NCBI GenBank assembly: GCA_004431415.1
Contig: QPMI01000480.1
Location: forward strand, 1-58,177
Origin: Cyanophora paradoxa
Taxonomy: Eukaryota > Glaucocystophyceae > Cyanophorales > Cyanophoraceae
DNA length: 58,177 nt
Reading direction: 5' to 3'
The notes beneath the pieces were generated by a model. That model was given only the letters and a program-made list of their open reading frames with translations. It was not told the DNA's origin and did not search any database. Positions 28,281 to 38,769 of the stretch are shown piece after piece. Every line of letters begins with the position of its first letter. Positions within the stretch are counted from its first letter, which is position 1. A program made the position numbers and the translations under genes.

Positions 28281-30609
28281 CCGCCGCCGGCGGCGGCGGC
28301 CCCCGCCTCCGCCTCCGCCTCCGCCGCTGCCGCCTGCGGCGGTGGCGGCGGCGCTGCGGGGGCGGGCTCGCCCGTCGGAGTGCCGCCGCCTCCGTTGTCG
28401 GTTCGGGACCGCGTCCGCGAGTGCGGCGCCAGCGGCGCGGGGCGGTTCGGCCTCCGCCCTCCCCGAGGGCCGCCCCCCGCCGGCTCCTCCCCCCGGGGAC
28501 CTTGATCCACCCGTCTCCGACGTCCCCGCTCCCTTACCCCCTCCGGCTCCATCCCTGGGCCGGCTGCTCCGGCGCCTCTACCCCCCGGCCTCCGGCGCCG
28601 GCCTTGGCTGCTGCTCCTCCGCTGGCGCCTCCTCCCTCGCCGCTGGGGGCGCCTCCGGCCCGCCGCCGCCGGCCTCTCCGCCTCGGCCGGCGGCGCCGCT
28701 GTCGCCTCCGGTGCTTTCTCCGCCTCCCGCCCCGCCGCCGCGGCCGCCTCGGGCGCCGGCGCCGGCGCCGCCGCCGGCAGCTCGCCCAGCAGAGGGACCG
28801 TCTCCCCCCTCATCGACACGGGCGGCGGGGGCGCCATCGCAGCCGCCTTCTCTTCCGCCGCCGCCTCCGCCCTCGTTCGCATGTGGGGCCCCGCGCCCGC
28901 CGCCGCCGCCAGCGCCGCCTTCACCGCCGCCTCCTTCCCCCTGCAGTTCTTCTCCACCGCCAGCTCCACCACCCGGCTCTGCGCCGCGTCGCGTACCCCC
29001 CTGAGCGTCCCACTCTGCTTCTTCTTCGGGCGCGTACCCCCCTTTCCCTCGCACCTGGTGTACAGAATCCACGATCACGATGTTGATGCGCTGCGAGGGA
29101 AAGAGTGACGCGGTCAGCGAGGGAGCCGGGGGGGTACAGGGAAAGCTGAACACCTTCTCTTTCCAGTCGTTCGCGAGCCATCCCTCCAGGGCTCGGTTCG
29201 CCCGGTTCCCAAGGTTCACCAGGCTGTCGCAGGGCGTAAGAGATGGGGCGAGCGGGGTACGACGACGGAAGGGGGGTGAGGGGTAGGGGACACTTGGTGG
29301 GCCAGAGCTTCGTCCAGTCGCAGAGGCAATTCAGGCAGAGACCCGAGGCGATGCCCTTGGCGATGGCGATTGCGGGCGTGAAGAGGGCCTGGCGTACGCG
29401 TGACGCGGGCGACCTCAGGGGTACAGGGCCGCGGGGGAGGGGGGCACTCGGACCTGGAGGACGATCACGTTCGACGTGTAGTACCCGTCGCTCTGCAGCT
29501 TCTCCACCTGGAGGGGTACGACGTTCGGCCGGAGCTGCCGCAGCGAACGGAGCGGGTGGGGGGTACAGGGCACGCCTCCTCGTCCAGGACCTTCTTCAGC
29601 TCCTCTTTGGTCTCCTTCCCGGGCCAGCGCGAGTAGGGGGAATCGCTGGCGAGGGGTGCGTGAGATTGCGCTGCGAGGGGGGTACGCAAATCGCTTACAA
29701 GAGCCGCGGCTCCTTGGCTCTCGCGCCGTCGCAGAGCTTCTCGCCGCTGAGGGGCGGGCGGGTCGGGGCGGGGGGCAAGGGAGGGGGTACGGGATTCTCA
29801 CGCGTAGGACAGGAAGACCGTCGTACCCGCCGCCCAGAGATCCGCGGGGGTCATGTACCCCCGCGGGGGCTCGCGGCCGTTCCCGGGGTCGGCGCGGCGC
29901 ACGGCCCGCGACCCGAAAAGCTTCATGAGGTACGCCGATAAGTCGTCGTGCGCCTTTTCCGTCATCCCGTACATGTGGTTGAAGTCTGTACAGGGGGGGC
30001 GGGGGGGTTCAGAGGGGGTACAGGTACTCGGAAGCGGAGGCGGCGCGTACCCAGGAAGACGATCTCCCTCGGGTGCAGGTCGAGCCAGTGGGCGACGGCG
30101 GGCAGGCCGCGGGCCTCGTCTGTGATCTCGCCGCAGCCCATGCTGTACCCCCCACGAGCTCAGGCTCGGCGGAGTGGGGGGAAAGGCGAGGGGCTACAAG
30201 AAAGACGACACCTGTGCTCGAAGTGGAACTTGTCGGCGTGGAAGCAGATGCGCAGGTCCAAGTACCGTACCCCCGCGTTCAGCTGCTCCACCAGAGACAG
30301 GGTCTGCGAGCGCTGCGGGAGCGGAGGGCGTGGGGGGATAGAAAGTGCGCGGAGAGGGCGCCGGCGTACAGCCCACGTCTTGCCCAGCTGCGGCGTGAGC
30401 GTCAGAGAAGGGAGGGGGACAGGAAGGCAACGGCGGACCATTCGGAAGGGGAGGCCAAGCACGGGGACCTTTCCGGCGAGCAGGATGCCGGGGGCGTGCT
30501 TGAAGATGCTGGAGAAGAGGCTCACGGACGCTGTGGCCGAGTCGTGCGTGCCCGGGATGCACAGGTCCTTGATGCAGACGTTCTTGATGGCCTCTGCCGT
30601 ATCGTCCAT
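28277..30609 (-). CDS. PLC-X-domain (PLCXD-like) phosphodiesterase with low-complexity tail
   Basis: ATG 30609 begins MDDTAEAIKNVCIKDLCIPG followed by THDSAT, the first catalytic-His motif. Exons follow: SLVEQLNAGVRYLDLRICFH and ADKFHFEH; MGCGEITDEARGLPAVAHWL with DLHPREIVFL; in phase, DFNHMYGMTEKAHDDLSAYL with MKLFGSR; GYMTPADLWAAGTTVFLSYA; SPYSRWPGKETKEELKKVLD; VVPLQVEKLQSDGYYTSNVI; ALFTPAIAIAKGIASGLCLN; NLGNRANRALEGWLANDWKE; and RINIVIVDSVHQ. The last exon adds a long Ala/Pro/Arg-rich tail ending at 28277. GTHDS, G.RYLDLR and the D.NH.YGMT segment identify the PI-PLC X domain as in PLCXD proteins, which lack Y and C2 domains. The substrate is not known from sequence. Its stop overlaps the stop of the facing gene. 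Confidence 0.8.
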
Positions 30610-30619
30610 CCCTGCATTC

Positions 30620-31720
30620 GAAACGCTCAGCCAAGGAGTGCGCGTCCGCTAGCTAAGCACGTCGCTAAAGGAATCCCTTCCAAGGCCGGATCCCCGCGCC
30701 AAGCCCTACAGCTAGAGCGCACTCGTCGACGTCGCTCGCAAGCTTTAAGCGGTATGGGTCCGACAAGCGTTACGAGCCACCGCGGCCCCGTTGGAGACTT
30801 TGGGGATGAAGCTTTAGCTATGGCATCGATTGCAAGCTGCGCCAGCCTTTTCGAAGGCCGACGCACGCCGCTCGTCGTTAAAAGCGCGCTCCCGCGCTCA
30901 GCTTGCTTGAACTTCGTGACCCGCTCTTCGCCCGGCCCGATCTAAACCGAGGCGGGAGGGAACGTACATGTCGCCGGGCTCTTGCCCGTCACCGCGAGCG
31001 TCGGCGGGGCCATCTCGGGCCGCTTTCCGCACGGCATCGATGTCTTGATTTGCTAATGCCGAACCCGGACTGCCGCGCACTGCGCCACAAGCTGCAGCGG
31101 CTGGCGCTAGCGGACGCCGGCCCGAGTTTGAGGTTTGCCGGGCGCCGGCGCCTCCGCGAACGGGGTACGACGTTCAGCGGCTTTGCTATAGGGCTAGCTG
31201 CTGAGCGCTAGCGATAGCGGCCCAACCTTTCGGATTACGGACGTCGACGCTGCCGCCGTACCAACTCCTCATGGCCACGGGGCGCCGCGCGCGGGGACGC
31301 CCGCGCGCCCGCGCCCGCGCGCGGCCGGCGCGCCCTCGCCGCCGCGACCCAGGCCTATCTATAGGCGGAGGGCGCCGGCTCGCCCTCGGCCTCCAAGTAC
31401 CGCGCCCTACTCTGAGCTCTCCGACTTCGAAATCGTTCGAATTTGATCGATCCGACTTCGAAATCGTTCGAAGGCCTAGGGGCGCGGTCGGGCCGCGGGG
31501 CCGGGGATGCGGAGAGGCGGCCGGGGGGTGGAGCGGCGGGGGTGGGGAAGGGGTGGGGGGGGGAAGGGGGGGACGTGAAAAGGCGGCCGGGGGTAGGGCG
31601 GGGTGGAGAAGGACTGGGCTGAAGCTTGAAAGAAACAGGCGGGAAGGACACCGCCCGCCAAGGTCGGAGTCGCGAACAGAGGTAAACGTTCCAGTTGCAG
31701 GCCGCGCGCTGCTGGGGCCG
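30620..31720. other. Intergenic region, no gene supported
   Basis: Between the 5' end of the PLC-X gene and the 3' end of the F5/8C gene. It has palindrome-rich DNA, a 19-bp direct repeat (CCGACTTCGAAATCGTTCGA at about 31420 and 31451) and a G-rich stretch at about 31490-31620. Open frames exist but have no recognisable content. Confidence 0.45.
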
Positions 31721-33100
31721 CTAGACGGAGCCCCACGCCTGCTCGTCGGCTCCGCCCTGCCAGCCGCCGTCCCCGAACAGCTCGGCGTACCCCCCCGGGT
31801 GCGCGATACCGTACCCCGGGTCCGCCGCCCCGTGGGGGTCTTCGTCCGCCGCCAGGCCGCCCCCCGGCCCTTCGAGCGCCTCGCCTGTACCCGAGAGCTC
31901 GGCTGCGTGGTAGGGGTACAGCTCCAGGCCGGACGCCTGCTCGCGGCTCAGGGGTACGGTCAGTTAGCTTCGGAAAAGCCGTACCCAGGTCTCGTCGACG
32001 AGCTGCGCGCCCCCGTCTATGTGGCGGTACCGGTTCTCTGCGATAAGGGTACCCGGGAAGGGTGCGGCGTTCAGCGGTACGAGGACACGCAGCCGTACCC
32101 CCGTCCCGGCGCACCGTAAACCTCGACTTCGGGCAGGTTCAGTATACCCCCCTTTGGCATCCATATTCTAACCAGGTTACCTGCGGGGGTACGGCTAAGC
32201 CAGGGGTGAGGGAACGGAAAGGAAGACAGAGTACCCTGGACGCCTTCGGGTACCAGGATGTCTACAACATGATTGTTGTACCCCTCTGGAGGCACGGGAA
32301 AGTGCTGCGACCAAATCTGCGGGGGGTACGCTCGTTCAGTGCCGTGTTCAGACCGGTCAGTGGGGGTCGCGGCGCACCTCCTGAGCATTCCTGAATATGG
32401 TTACTGTGAAGTCCTTTAGCCTAGGCGCCGCCCCGTCGGATCGGTTGTAGATGACGACTTTCCCTATTCGGTAGTGTGCCTGCGACGAAGTTTGGTGGGG
32501 TGGTACCGGCGGTGGGACGAAGACGCAGGGCGCACCCCCAGGTCGACCTGCAGGCGAGCCGCAGGGCGGCAGGCGTCAGAGAGAGCAGCGGAGACGGGCT
32601 GGCGCTGGGCGCGGGAGCCGGCCGCTGAGCGGGGACGGGGCGGGACCCCTCGCACCTGCCACCAGGGAACGTTCTCAACGCCGTTGCTGTGGTATCCCGT
32701 TGGAAAGCCCTTTTCGTCCGCGTAGCCCCCGTCCTTGCCGCGCCCGTCTGCGGAGAGCGCCGGCGGCGCGTCAGACCAGAAGCCCCGAGCTTTCGCGGGC
32801 GGGCGCGCCTACGGCGAGCCAGGGCCCTCCGCCCGTTGCCGACGTGGATGCTATGACCGGTCTGCCAAGTGCGAGGTTCCTGCGCTCGGCGGCGGGCGAG
32901 CGGGCGAGGTGAGGCTCGAAGGCAGCCCGGCGCGCTCCTCGCCGGCGGGCGCACGGTGCCGAGGTCGACGGAAGGGGCGTGTAGACGCCGAGCTGTGCCG
33001 CGAGCTCCGAGTTCGGCTTCTCGGAGACGAGCGGCGCGGGTGCGGAGGTCGACGGCGGCATCAAGCACGAGCTTTCCGGCTCGTCTTCGTCCGCCATGCA
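31721..33100 (-). CDS. F5/8 type C (discoidin/fucolectin-like) domain protein
   Basis: Minus-strand exons read RNLALGRPVIASTSATGGGP and WLAV (about 32885-32820), GFPTGYHSNGVENVPW-type sequence (about 32705-32655), VDLG (about 32555), YRIGKVVIYNRSDGAAPRLK with DFTVTIFRNAQE (about 32470-32385), a piece with WSQHFPVPPEGYNNHVVDIL, then NLVRIWMPKGGILNLPEVEV with YG (about 32190-32125), and ENRYRHIDGGAQLVDETWVR (about 32045-31975). A Gly/Glu-rich last exon (YPYHAAELSGTGEALEG) ends at TAG 31721. NLALG.PV.ASS, the VDLG strand, V.IYNR.D and VRI....G.LNLPEVEVYG are hallmarks of galactose/fucose-binding discoidin domains found in secreted lectins. The region 33100-32900 may hold a signal peptide (SAGFLALSLALHGG) but no in-frame ATG is certain. 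Confidence 0.7.
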
Positions 33101-33438
33101 GTGCGAGCGACAGAGCTAAGAAGCCTGCAGAAGTCCGCAGGACGGGCTGGAACAGACGAGCTGGGGCCTGGCTGGAAGTGGTTTGCGCTGTGCGCCGAGC
33201 ACTCGGGCAAGCGGGCTGATTGAAAGCGGGGCCTCTGAAGTTGGCAGGCGTTTTGGATGCCTTGGAATGTCTGAGCGGCGGCCGGCGAGCGAGCGGCGGG
33301 TGACTGGTGGTCTCTTTGTGGGGTACAGCGCTGCAGAGGGCCCAGGGCGGATTGCCGGAAGGCTCGAGCCCTGGCGCGCGATTCCCGCACAGCTCAGCTG
33401 CGTTCGTCTCTCCAGCAGAGCGCAAGAGCTCAGAGGCG

Positions 33439-35836
33439 ATGAGCAATGACGCGTCCGAGAACGTCGGCGCACAAACAGCTGCAGCTAGCGCTGCTTCGCA
33501 TACGGATCTGCATGCACCAGAAGCAGCGCCCTTCGCGTTCGATCGGCTCCCGGACGGCGTCCTCTCGGTGGTCCTGCAGTTCTTGGGCCTGCAGCACGCG
33601 GCCGCGGCGCGCGCGGTGTGCAGGAGCTGGCGGGAGGCCGTCGAGGCGATCCAGTGGCGGCGGCTCGACGTAGTCGGCAAGGGCCTCATGCGCCCAGAGC
33701 GGCTCGTGAAGCTCCTCGTGGATCCCGCCGTTGGCCATGGCGTCGAGGAGCCCGAGGGAGATCCCGCCGTCGGCGCCAAGCGGCGGTGGATCCGCGTCGC
33801 CCCCGGCGCGTCGCTGCGCGTGGAGATGGGCTCCGAAGCGTACATGAAGGCGTCGCTCGCGAAAGACTGGGCCGACTGGTTCCAGACGGCGGTCGCCCTC
33901 GTCGCGGCGTGCGTCGCGGCGGCGAGCGGCGGCCTCGGCGAAGTCTCCGTCGAGTGCGTCTACCTCGTGGGCGGCGACGCCGCCGCTCTGGAGGCGCTGC
34001 TCCTCGCCATCGTGCCCCTGGGCGCCGCCGCCTGCCCGGCGCTGCGCAGCTTCAAGCTTCTGTGCAACTTCGCGGACGGCTCCGGGGGCGTGCCGTTTCC
34101 CCTGGAGCCCCGCCTTCGCCCTCTGTCGAACCTGGAGGTCTTCGCCCTCCCCCGCTGCTGGTACGTCGACCGGCCCGCCGCGGACGCCGTCGGCCGGTCC
34201 CTCCCCCGCCTCAAGCGGGTGCGCCCCAGTGCAGTACCCCCCATCACCCCCCGCCCCGCACCTTCCCCCTTCAGATGTTCACGCGGGGCCACGCAGCTGG
34301 GGATCACCTTGGGTGGCTTCGAGGCGGCCGGCGGCCTCGCGGGCGCGGCCTCCCTGCAGTACCTGAAGGCCAGGAGCAGCGGCGGCTCGGCAAGCCGGCC
34401 CCATTGTCCGGACGCCGGCCCTCTCCTCGAGGGCCTCGCTTCCGGCCCCGCCGCCCTCTCCCTCAAAGAGTCCGTGCCGTACCCCTCGGCCTCGCAAAAG
34501 ATCTCGGCCGACTCCGCCCCATGGCCAGGCTATGCTTCGAGGGGCGCCTCTCCGCCGCCGCCCTGCGCGTCCTCCCTCGCCTCGCCGCCCTCGAGCTCCT
34601 CAGCGGATCCTTAACGGTCCGCCCGTACCCCCACCCTCCAAACTTACAACGCGCCCTAACGGTACCCCCCGCCCCCGCGCCCCGCAGCTCGGCCCCGATC
34701 TGGACCGGGCGGACCTGGGTGCCCTTCGGCTCCCCCCGGCGCTGCGGGGGCTGGGTACGCTGCGCCTCAGCCGTGAGCTCGAGCGGGACGGCGCGGCGCT
34801 CGCCGGGGCCCTCGAGGGCCTCGCGGGGGCCCTCGCCGCGTGCCCGCGGCCGCGGCCGTCGCCCCCGGCCCTTACCCTGATCCTCGGTCCGCCCGCCCGC
34901 GCCGCGGTCCGCCCCCGATCCTTAAGCTTATTACGTGAAGCGGACGCGGCAGAGGCGGCGCCGCCGGAGGCGAACGCGCTCGCGGGCCTCTCGGCGCTGG
35001 CGCGGGCGGCCCGCGGGGAGCTCTCGCTCGAGCTGCCCGTCGACCTGCGGCCCGGCCGCCCCACGGAGGCCGCCGCCGCGCTCTCCGACGCCCCGCTCCG
35101 CAAGTGCGTATCTCGTCCATCGTTCCTAAAGCCTGGATTGGAATCTATATTGTTCCTAGCTATATATTCTGCATCCGTCCTCGTATTGCTCCGTCCGATC
35201 TCCTACCTATATATTCTAGCTATATTGCTCCGCAAGCGCGTATGTACCCGTCCTCGCCGGAATCTAAAGTAAAGCCTTCGCTATCTAAAGCCTGGAATCA
35301 TACATATGTTGCTCCTAGCTATCCTGCATCGCTCCTAACTACTTTCGCGGCGCGTGGGCACATATACCACTCCTTCCTGTCTTCATATATTGTTCCTAGC
35401 TATATTTCCTGCATCGCTCCTAACTACTTTCGCGGCGCGCGGGCACGGCGCAGGCTCCTGCTCGTGGTCGACGTGAGCGAGGAGGCGGCGCGGGGCGGCT
35501 GGGCGGACGGCCTCTCCGCCTTCGCCGGCTGCAGCTGCTCGGGGGGGCTCGAGGTGCGCCCTCGATCGCCGGCTGCCCTAAGCTTTAAGCAGCGGATGCA
35601 CGTGCAACAGGCCTAGGCTTAAGAATTGATCTCGAATTTATATTTAGTTTATAAGCAGCAGGCTTAAAATCTAGAATTGACATCGATGGCAGATCCGGCT
35701 TCGCGCCTTGCGCCCGTACGATTCCACGAACATGTACATCGTGGAGGAGGAGGCCGCCGGCCACGCGTTCCGCCTCGGCGTGTGGGCGGCCGTCGCGCGC
35801 GCCCTCCCGGCGGCTCGCATCCTCACGAGCCCGTAG
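33439..35836 (+). CDS. F-box protein with leucine-rich C-terminal half
   Basis: ATG 33439 starts MSNDASENVGAQTAAASAAS; the F-box lies at residues about 33-68 (FDRLPDGVLSVVLQFLGLQH, then AVCRSWREAV). The long first exon runs to about 34218 (SLPRLKR before GTGCGCC). Later exons carry Leu-rich segments: TQLGITLGGFEAAGGLAGAA (about 34290-34470), CFEGRLSAAALRVLPRLAAL (about 34530-34610), LGALRLPPALRGLGTLRLSR (about 34690-34920), NALAGLSALARAARGELSLE (about 34935-35103), RRRLLLVVDVSEEAARGGWA (about 35440-35555) and NMYIVEEEAAGHAFRLGVWA ending at TAG 35834-35836. It probably serves as a substrate receptor of an SCF ubiquitin ligase. Segments after exon 1 are irregular LRR-like. An intron near 35110-35430 holds duplicated sequence. 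Confidence 0.75.
35110..35440 (+). repeat. Intronic duplicated segments
   Basis: TTGTTCCTAGCTATAT occurs at about 35149 and 35391, and TCCTGCATCGCTCCTAACTA (plus CTTTCGCGGCGCG) at about 35322 and 35409. The second copy ends at the presumed splice acceptor of the next exon, so the duplication copied an intron-exon border. Confidence 0.6.
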
Positions 35837-36400
35837 TTCTAGAAAGCGGACTCGGGACGCGGGGCGGGCAGCGGTGCGCAGGGCTTTTTGTTCCTTTTCA
35901 ATTTCGCTGCTGCAAGCTATTGAGATCGGGTGGCCGCTTACTATGATTACGCCTAGTGAGCGCTAGCTACGTAGCTAGAGCTCACTAGGTTTGTTTATTT
36001 AGACCCCACCTTTCCAGGCGGTCTTTGTTTGTTTATTTAGACCCCACCTTGCACATCCTGAGACGAGCGGGGGGCGGGGGAGAGTCGAAGACCTGGTACA
36101 ATTACAAATCCAACCCCGTAGTACTAGCTGTGTATAATATATATATTAATGCTGCGTTGCTTCAAGGAGCTACGTCCGTTGCTCGCGATCGTGCCTTACC
36201 GATTGCACCGACACCCGGGACAGCTTCTGTGTGCACCCAGGGCATGCGCACGCGTACGTGCACGTGCACTGTATGCGCATGCGCAGACGCCGGCGCCTAG
36301 CTAGGCCTACGGGAGGGGCGCCGGCAGGCTCTCGTATACGTATACGTACGGCTGCGCTACGGCAAGCGTTGAGAAGGGAGGGGGGCCCGGGCGCCCGGCG
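35837..36400. other. Spacer after the F-box gene, no gene seen
   Basis: Contains a duplicated TTTGTTTATTTAGACCCCAC stretch (about 35991 and 36028), CTAGCTACGTAGCTAG-type palindromes and TACGTATACGTA-like words. No exon was recognised. Confidence 0.5.
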
Positions 36401-36401
36401 G

Positions 36402-36532
36402 GGCGGGCTGCAGGCGCGGCCTAAATATAGGAGGAACGAGGCTCTAGAGCTAGGCCGCGCCTGCAGCCCGCCTCGTTCCTCCGACGCCCCTAGGGCGCGT
36501 TATAAGTTTGGAGGGTGGGGGGGCGTCGGAGG
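36402..36532. repeat. Three overlapping perfect inverted repeats in A-B-A'-B'/C-C' order
   Basis: Arm A 36402-36423 (GGCGGGCTGCAGGCGCGG...) pairs with 36451-36472 over 22 bases. Arm B 36430-36442 (GGAGGAACGAGGC) pairs with 36470-36482. Arm C 36478-36490 pairs with 36520-36532 (GGGGCGTCGGAGG). A and B are interleaved, so pairing would be pseudoknot-like. The structure sits just upstream of the tandem 5-kb units. Confidence 0.75.
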
Positions 36533-37454
36533 ACGGGGACGTTGGCGATCGCGACGGCGGCGTCGATGATCGTGCTCATGATCATCGGATCGTGATCATG
36601 AGGGCGCGACCGCTAGCTGCGCATGCCGAATTCAAATGGACGTTCCCCGGCCCCGCCCGCCCGGCCCGCGCGGTGGCCAGAGCCGCATGGGTACGAGTGC
36701 TATAGCTATAGCTAGTGCTAGAGCTATCACTAGGGGGCCCCCCCCAGTTCCAATGGTTCGGAATCATGAATTCGAAGTTTGCTGGCAAAACTGTGACTAT
36801 TGTAAATCGGAACAACGAAGTTCCCAACTTCGTTCGCACTATGCACAGCTCTCGTACGATCATGTAGTACCGACAGCGTCAGTTGTAACGAGAGCAATCC
36901 AGAGCTGTCCACAGAGAACAAGGCGCGGCCGGGGCGCGGCACAGGGCGCCCGGGGAGCACTATCAGTGCGCTAGGGCAGCTAAGTAGGGGTCATAGCTAC
37001 GACTAGCAGCGCAGGCGCGGCTCCGGAGCTCGGTTGCAGTCGCCGAGTCGACCAGCGCCGGCGGCCTCCTGAGTGCTTTCGAACGCTAGCTATGGCTGTG
37101 CATTCGTGTTTGATGCGTGTGCGGCCCGCGCCGGGCTTGTCGATCGAGGTGCCGACCGCGCGCCTTGTAGGAAGCGCGCACGCGGGCCGCGTCAGTGCCA
37201 ACGCCTTGCACGGAAGGCCTATATGCTATAGAGACCGCGTTTGCACAGCTAGAGCCCGCGGTTCCGGGTGTGCCGTGGCTCGTTGGGGTACTGCGTGCTG
37301 GCAAGTGGTGCTAGTACCCCCAAGCTACGAAGCGCTGACAAGCGGAGCCGGCTGAAGAAAGTGCGCTGAATCGGGCCTTAATGGTCAGATTGGCTCACAA
37401 TGCGCAGGTTCCAGTGACCCGCCGAGGATGAGGCGCATTGCCACGAGGCGCCAG

Positions 37455-37640
37455 CTGCCGCAAGAGCTTCCGGGCGAGCTAGCGATGGTGCTCCTGGTCA
37501 AACTTTCTTCAATTGAATGCAAGAGCTTCCGGGCGAGCTAGCGATGGTGCTCCTGGTCAAGCTTTCGTTTGTAGAGCGCGTCCGGCTCGAGCGCGTGTCG
37601 AGGGAGAGACTAGCCTCGCCATCGACCACAGGCTCGCAGA
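37455..37640 (+). pseudogene. F-box-like N-terminal fragment with a 57-bp partial tandem duplication (copy 1)
   Basis: The plus strand reads QELPGELAMVLLVKLSFVER with VRLERVSRERL from ATG 37517. L-P-x-E-L-x..LL..LS...R.RLERVSR is an F-box pattern. The first part (CAAGAGCTTCCGGGCGAGCT through CTCCTGGTCAA) is duplicated just upstream at 37455, separated by CTTTCTTCAATTGAATG. After VSRERL the frame becomes low complexity and enters the minisatellite, so there is no evident complete protein; a spliced gene cannot be excluded. Equivalent fragments begin at 42536 (copy 2) and 54677 (copy 3, without the upstream duplicate). Confidence 0.5.
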
Positions 37641-37679
37641 GCTCACAGGCTGCCAGACGACGCGGCTCACGGGACGGGG

Positions 37680-38765
37680 CGGAAGTGCGGCGGGCGGCGG
37701 CGCAGCTCGCGGCGAGACGGAGGCGTGGCGGATGGCGGCGCAGCTCGTCGGGCGAGAAGGAGGCGTGGCGGATGGCGGCGCAGCTCGTCGGGCGAGAAGG
37801 AGGCGTGGCGGACGGCGGCGCGGCTTGCCGTACGGGGCGGGGGCTCGGCGGGCGGCGGCGCGGCTCACCGCACGGCGCCGGGGCTCGGCGGGCGGCGGCG
37901 CGGCTCACCGCACGGAGCGCGGCTTGCCGTACAGGGCGGGGGCTCGGCGGGCGGCGGCGCGGCTCACCGCACGGCGCCGGGGCTCGGCGGGCGGCGGCGC
38001 GGCTCACCGCACGGGGCGGAAGCTCGTGGCGGCGGCGCAGCTCGACGGGCGGGGCGGGGGCTCGGCGGGCGGCGGCGCAGCTCACCGCACGAGGCGGAGG
38101 CTTGGCGAGTGCCGGCGCGGCTCGCCGGGCGGGGCGGAGACTCGTCGGGCGGCGGCGCAGCTCGACGGGCGGGGCGGGACGCGGCGGGCAGCGGCCCGGC
38201 TCGACGGGCGGGGCGGGGGCGCGGGGGGCGGCGGCGCGGCACGCCGGGCGGGGCGGAGACTCGGCGGGCGGCGGCGCGGCTCGACGGGCCGGGCGGGGGC
38301 GCGGCGGACGGCGGCGCGGTACGCCGGGCGGGGCGGGGACGCGGCGGGCGGCGGCGCGGCTCTTCGGGCGGGGCGGCGGCGCGGCGGGCGACGGCGCGGC
38401 TCGCCGGGCGGGGCGGAGACTCGTCGGACGGCGGCGCAGCTCGACGGGTAGGGTGCGGACGCGGCGGGCGGCGGCGCGGCACGCCGGGCGGGGCGGGGAC
38501 GCGGCGGGCGGCGGCGCGGCTCGCCGGGCGGGGCGGCGGCCCGGCGGGCGACGGCGGGGCTCGCCGGGCGGGGCGGAGACTCGTCGGGCGGCGGCGCAGC
38601 TCGACGGGCGGGGCGGGGACGCGGCGGGCGGCGGCGCGGCTCGACGGGCGGGGCGGCGGCGCGGCGGGCGGCTTTGCGGACGGCGGCGCGGGTCGCAGGA
38701 CGGGGCGGCGGCGCGGCGGGCAACAGCTCCGCGGCAGGACTTGCCGCACGGGGCGGGGGCTCTGC
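37680..38765 (+). repeat. 40-bp GC-rich minisatellite, copy 1 (about 27 units)
   Basis: The unit is GGGCGGGGCGG.GACTCG.C followed by GGGCGGCGGCGC.GCTCG.C, 40 bases. As 40 is not divisible by three, each frame cycles through three peptide versions every 120 bases, and all six frames stay open because the unit lacks stops. The long ORFs here (up to about 420 codons) are therefore not evidence of coding. Degeneration is greater at the 5' end (TCACCGCACGG variants). Confidence 0.85.
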
Positions 38766-38769
38766 GGCT

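Noticed and set aside
28342-29086. Pro/Ser-rich plus-strand ORFs of about 220 codons
   Set aside because: Antisense shadows of the GC-rich PLC-X gene tail.
33307-34614. 435-codon F-box ORF starting at 33307
   Set aside because: The ATG at 33439 precedes the conserved F-box directly, and the end of the ORF reads through introns; the spliced model is preferred.
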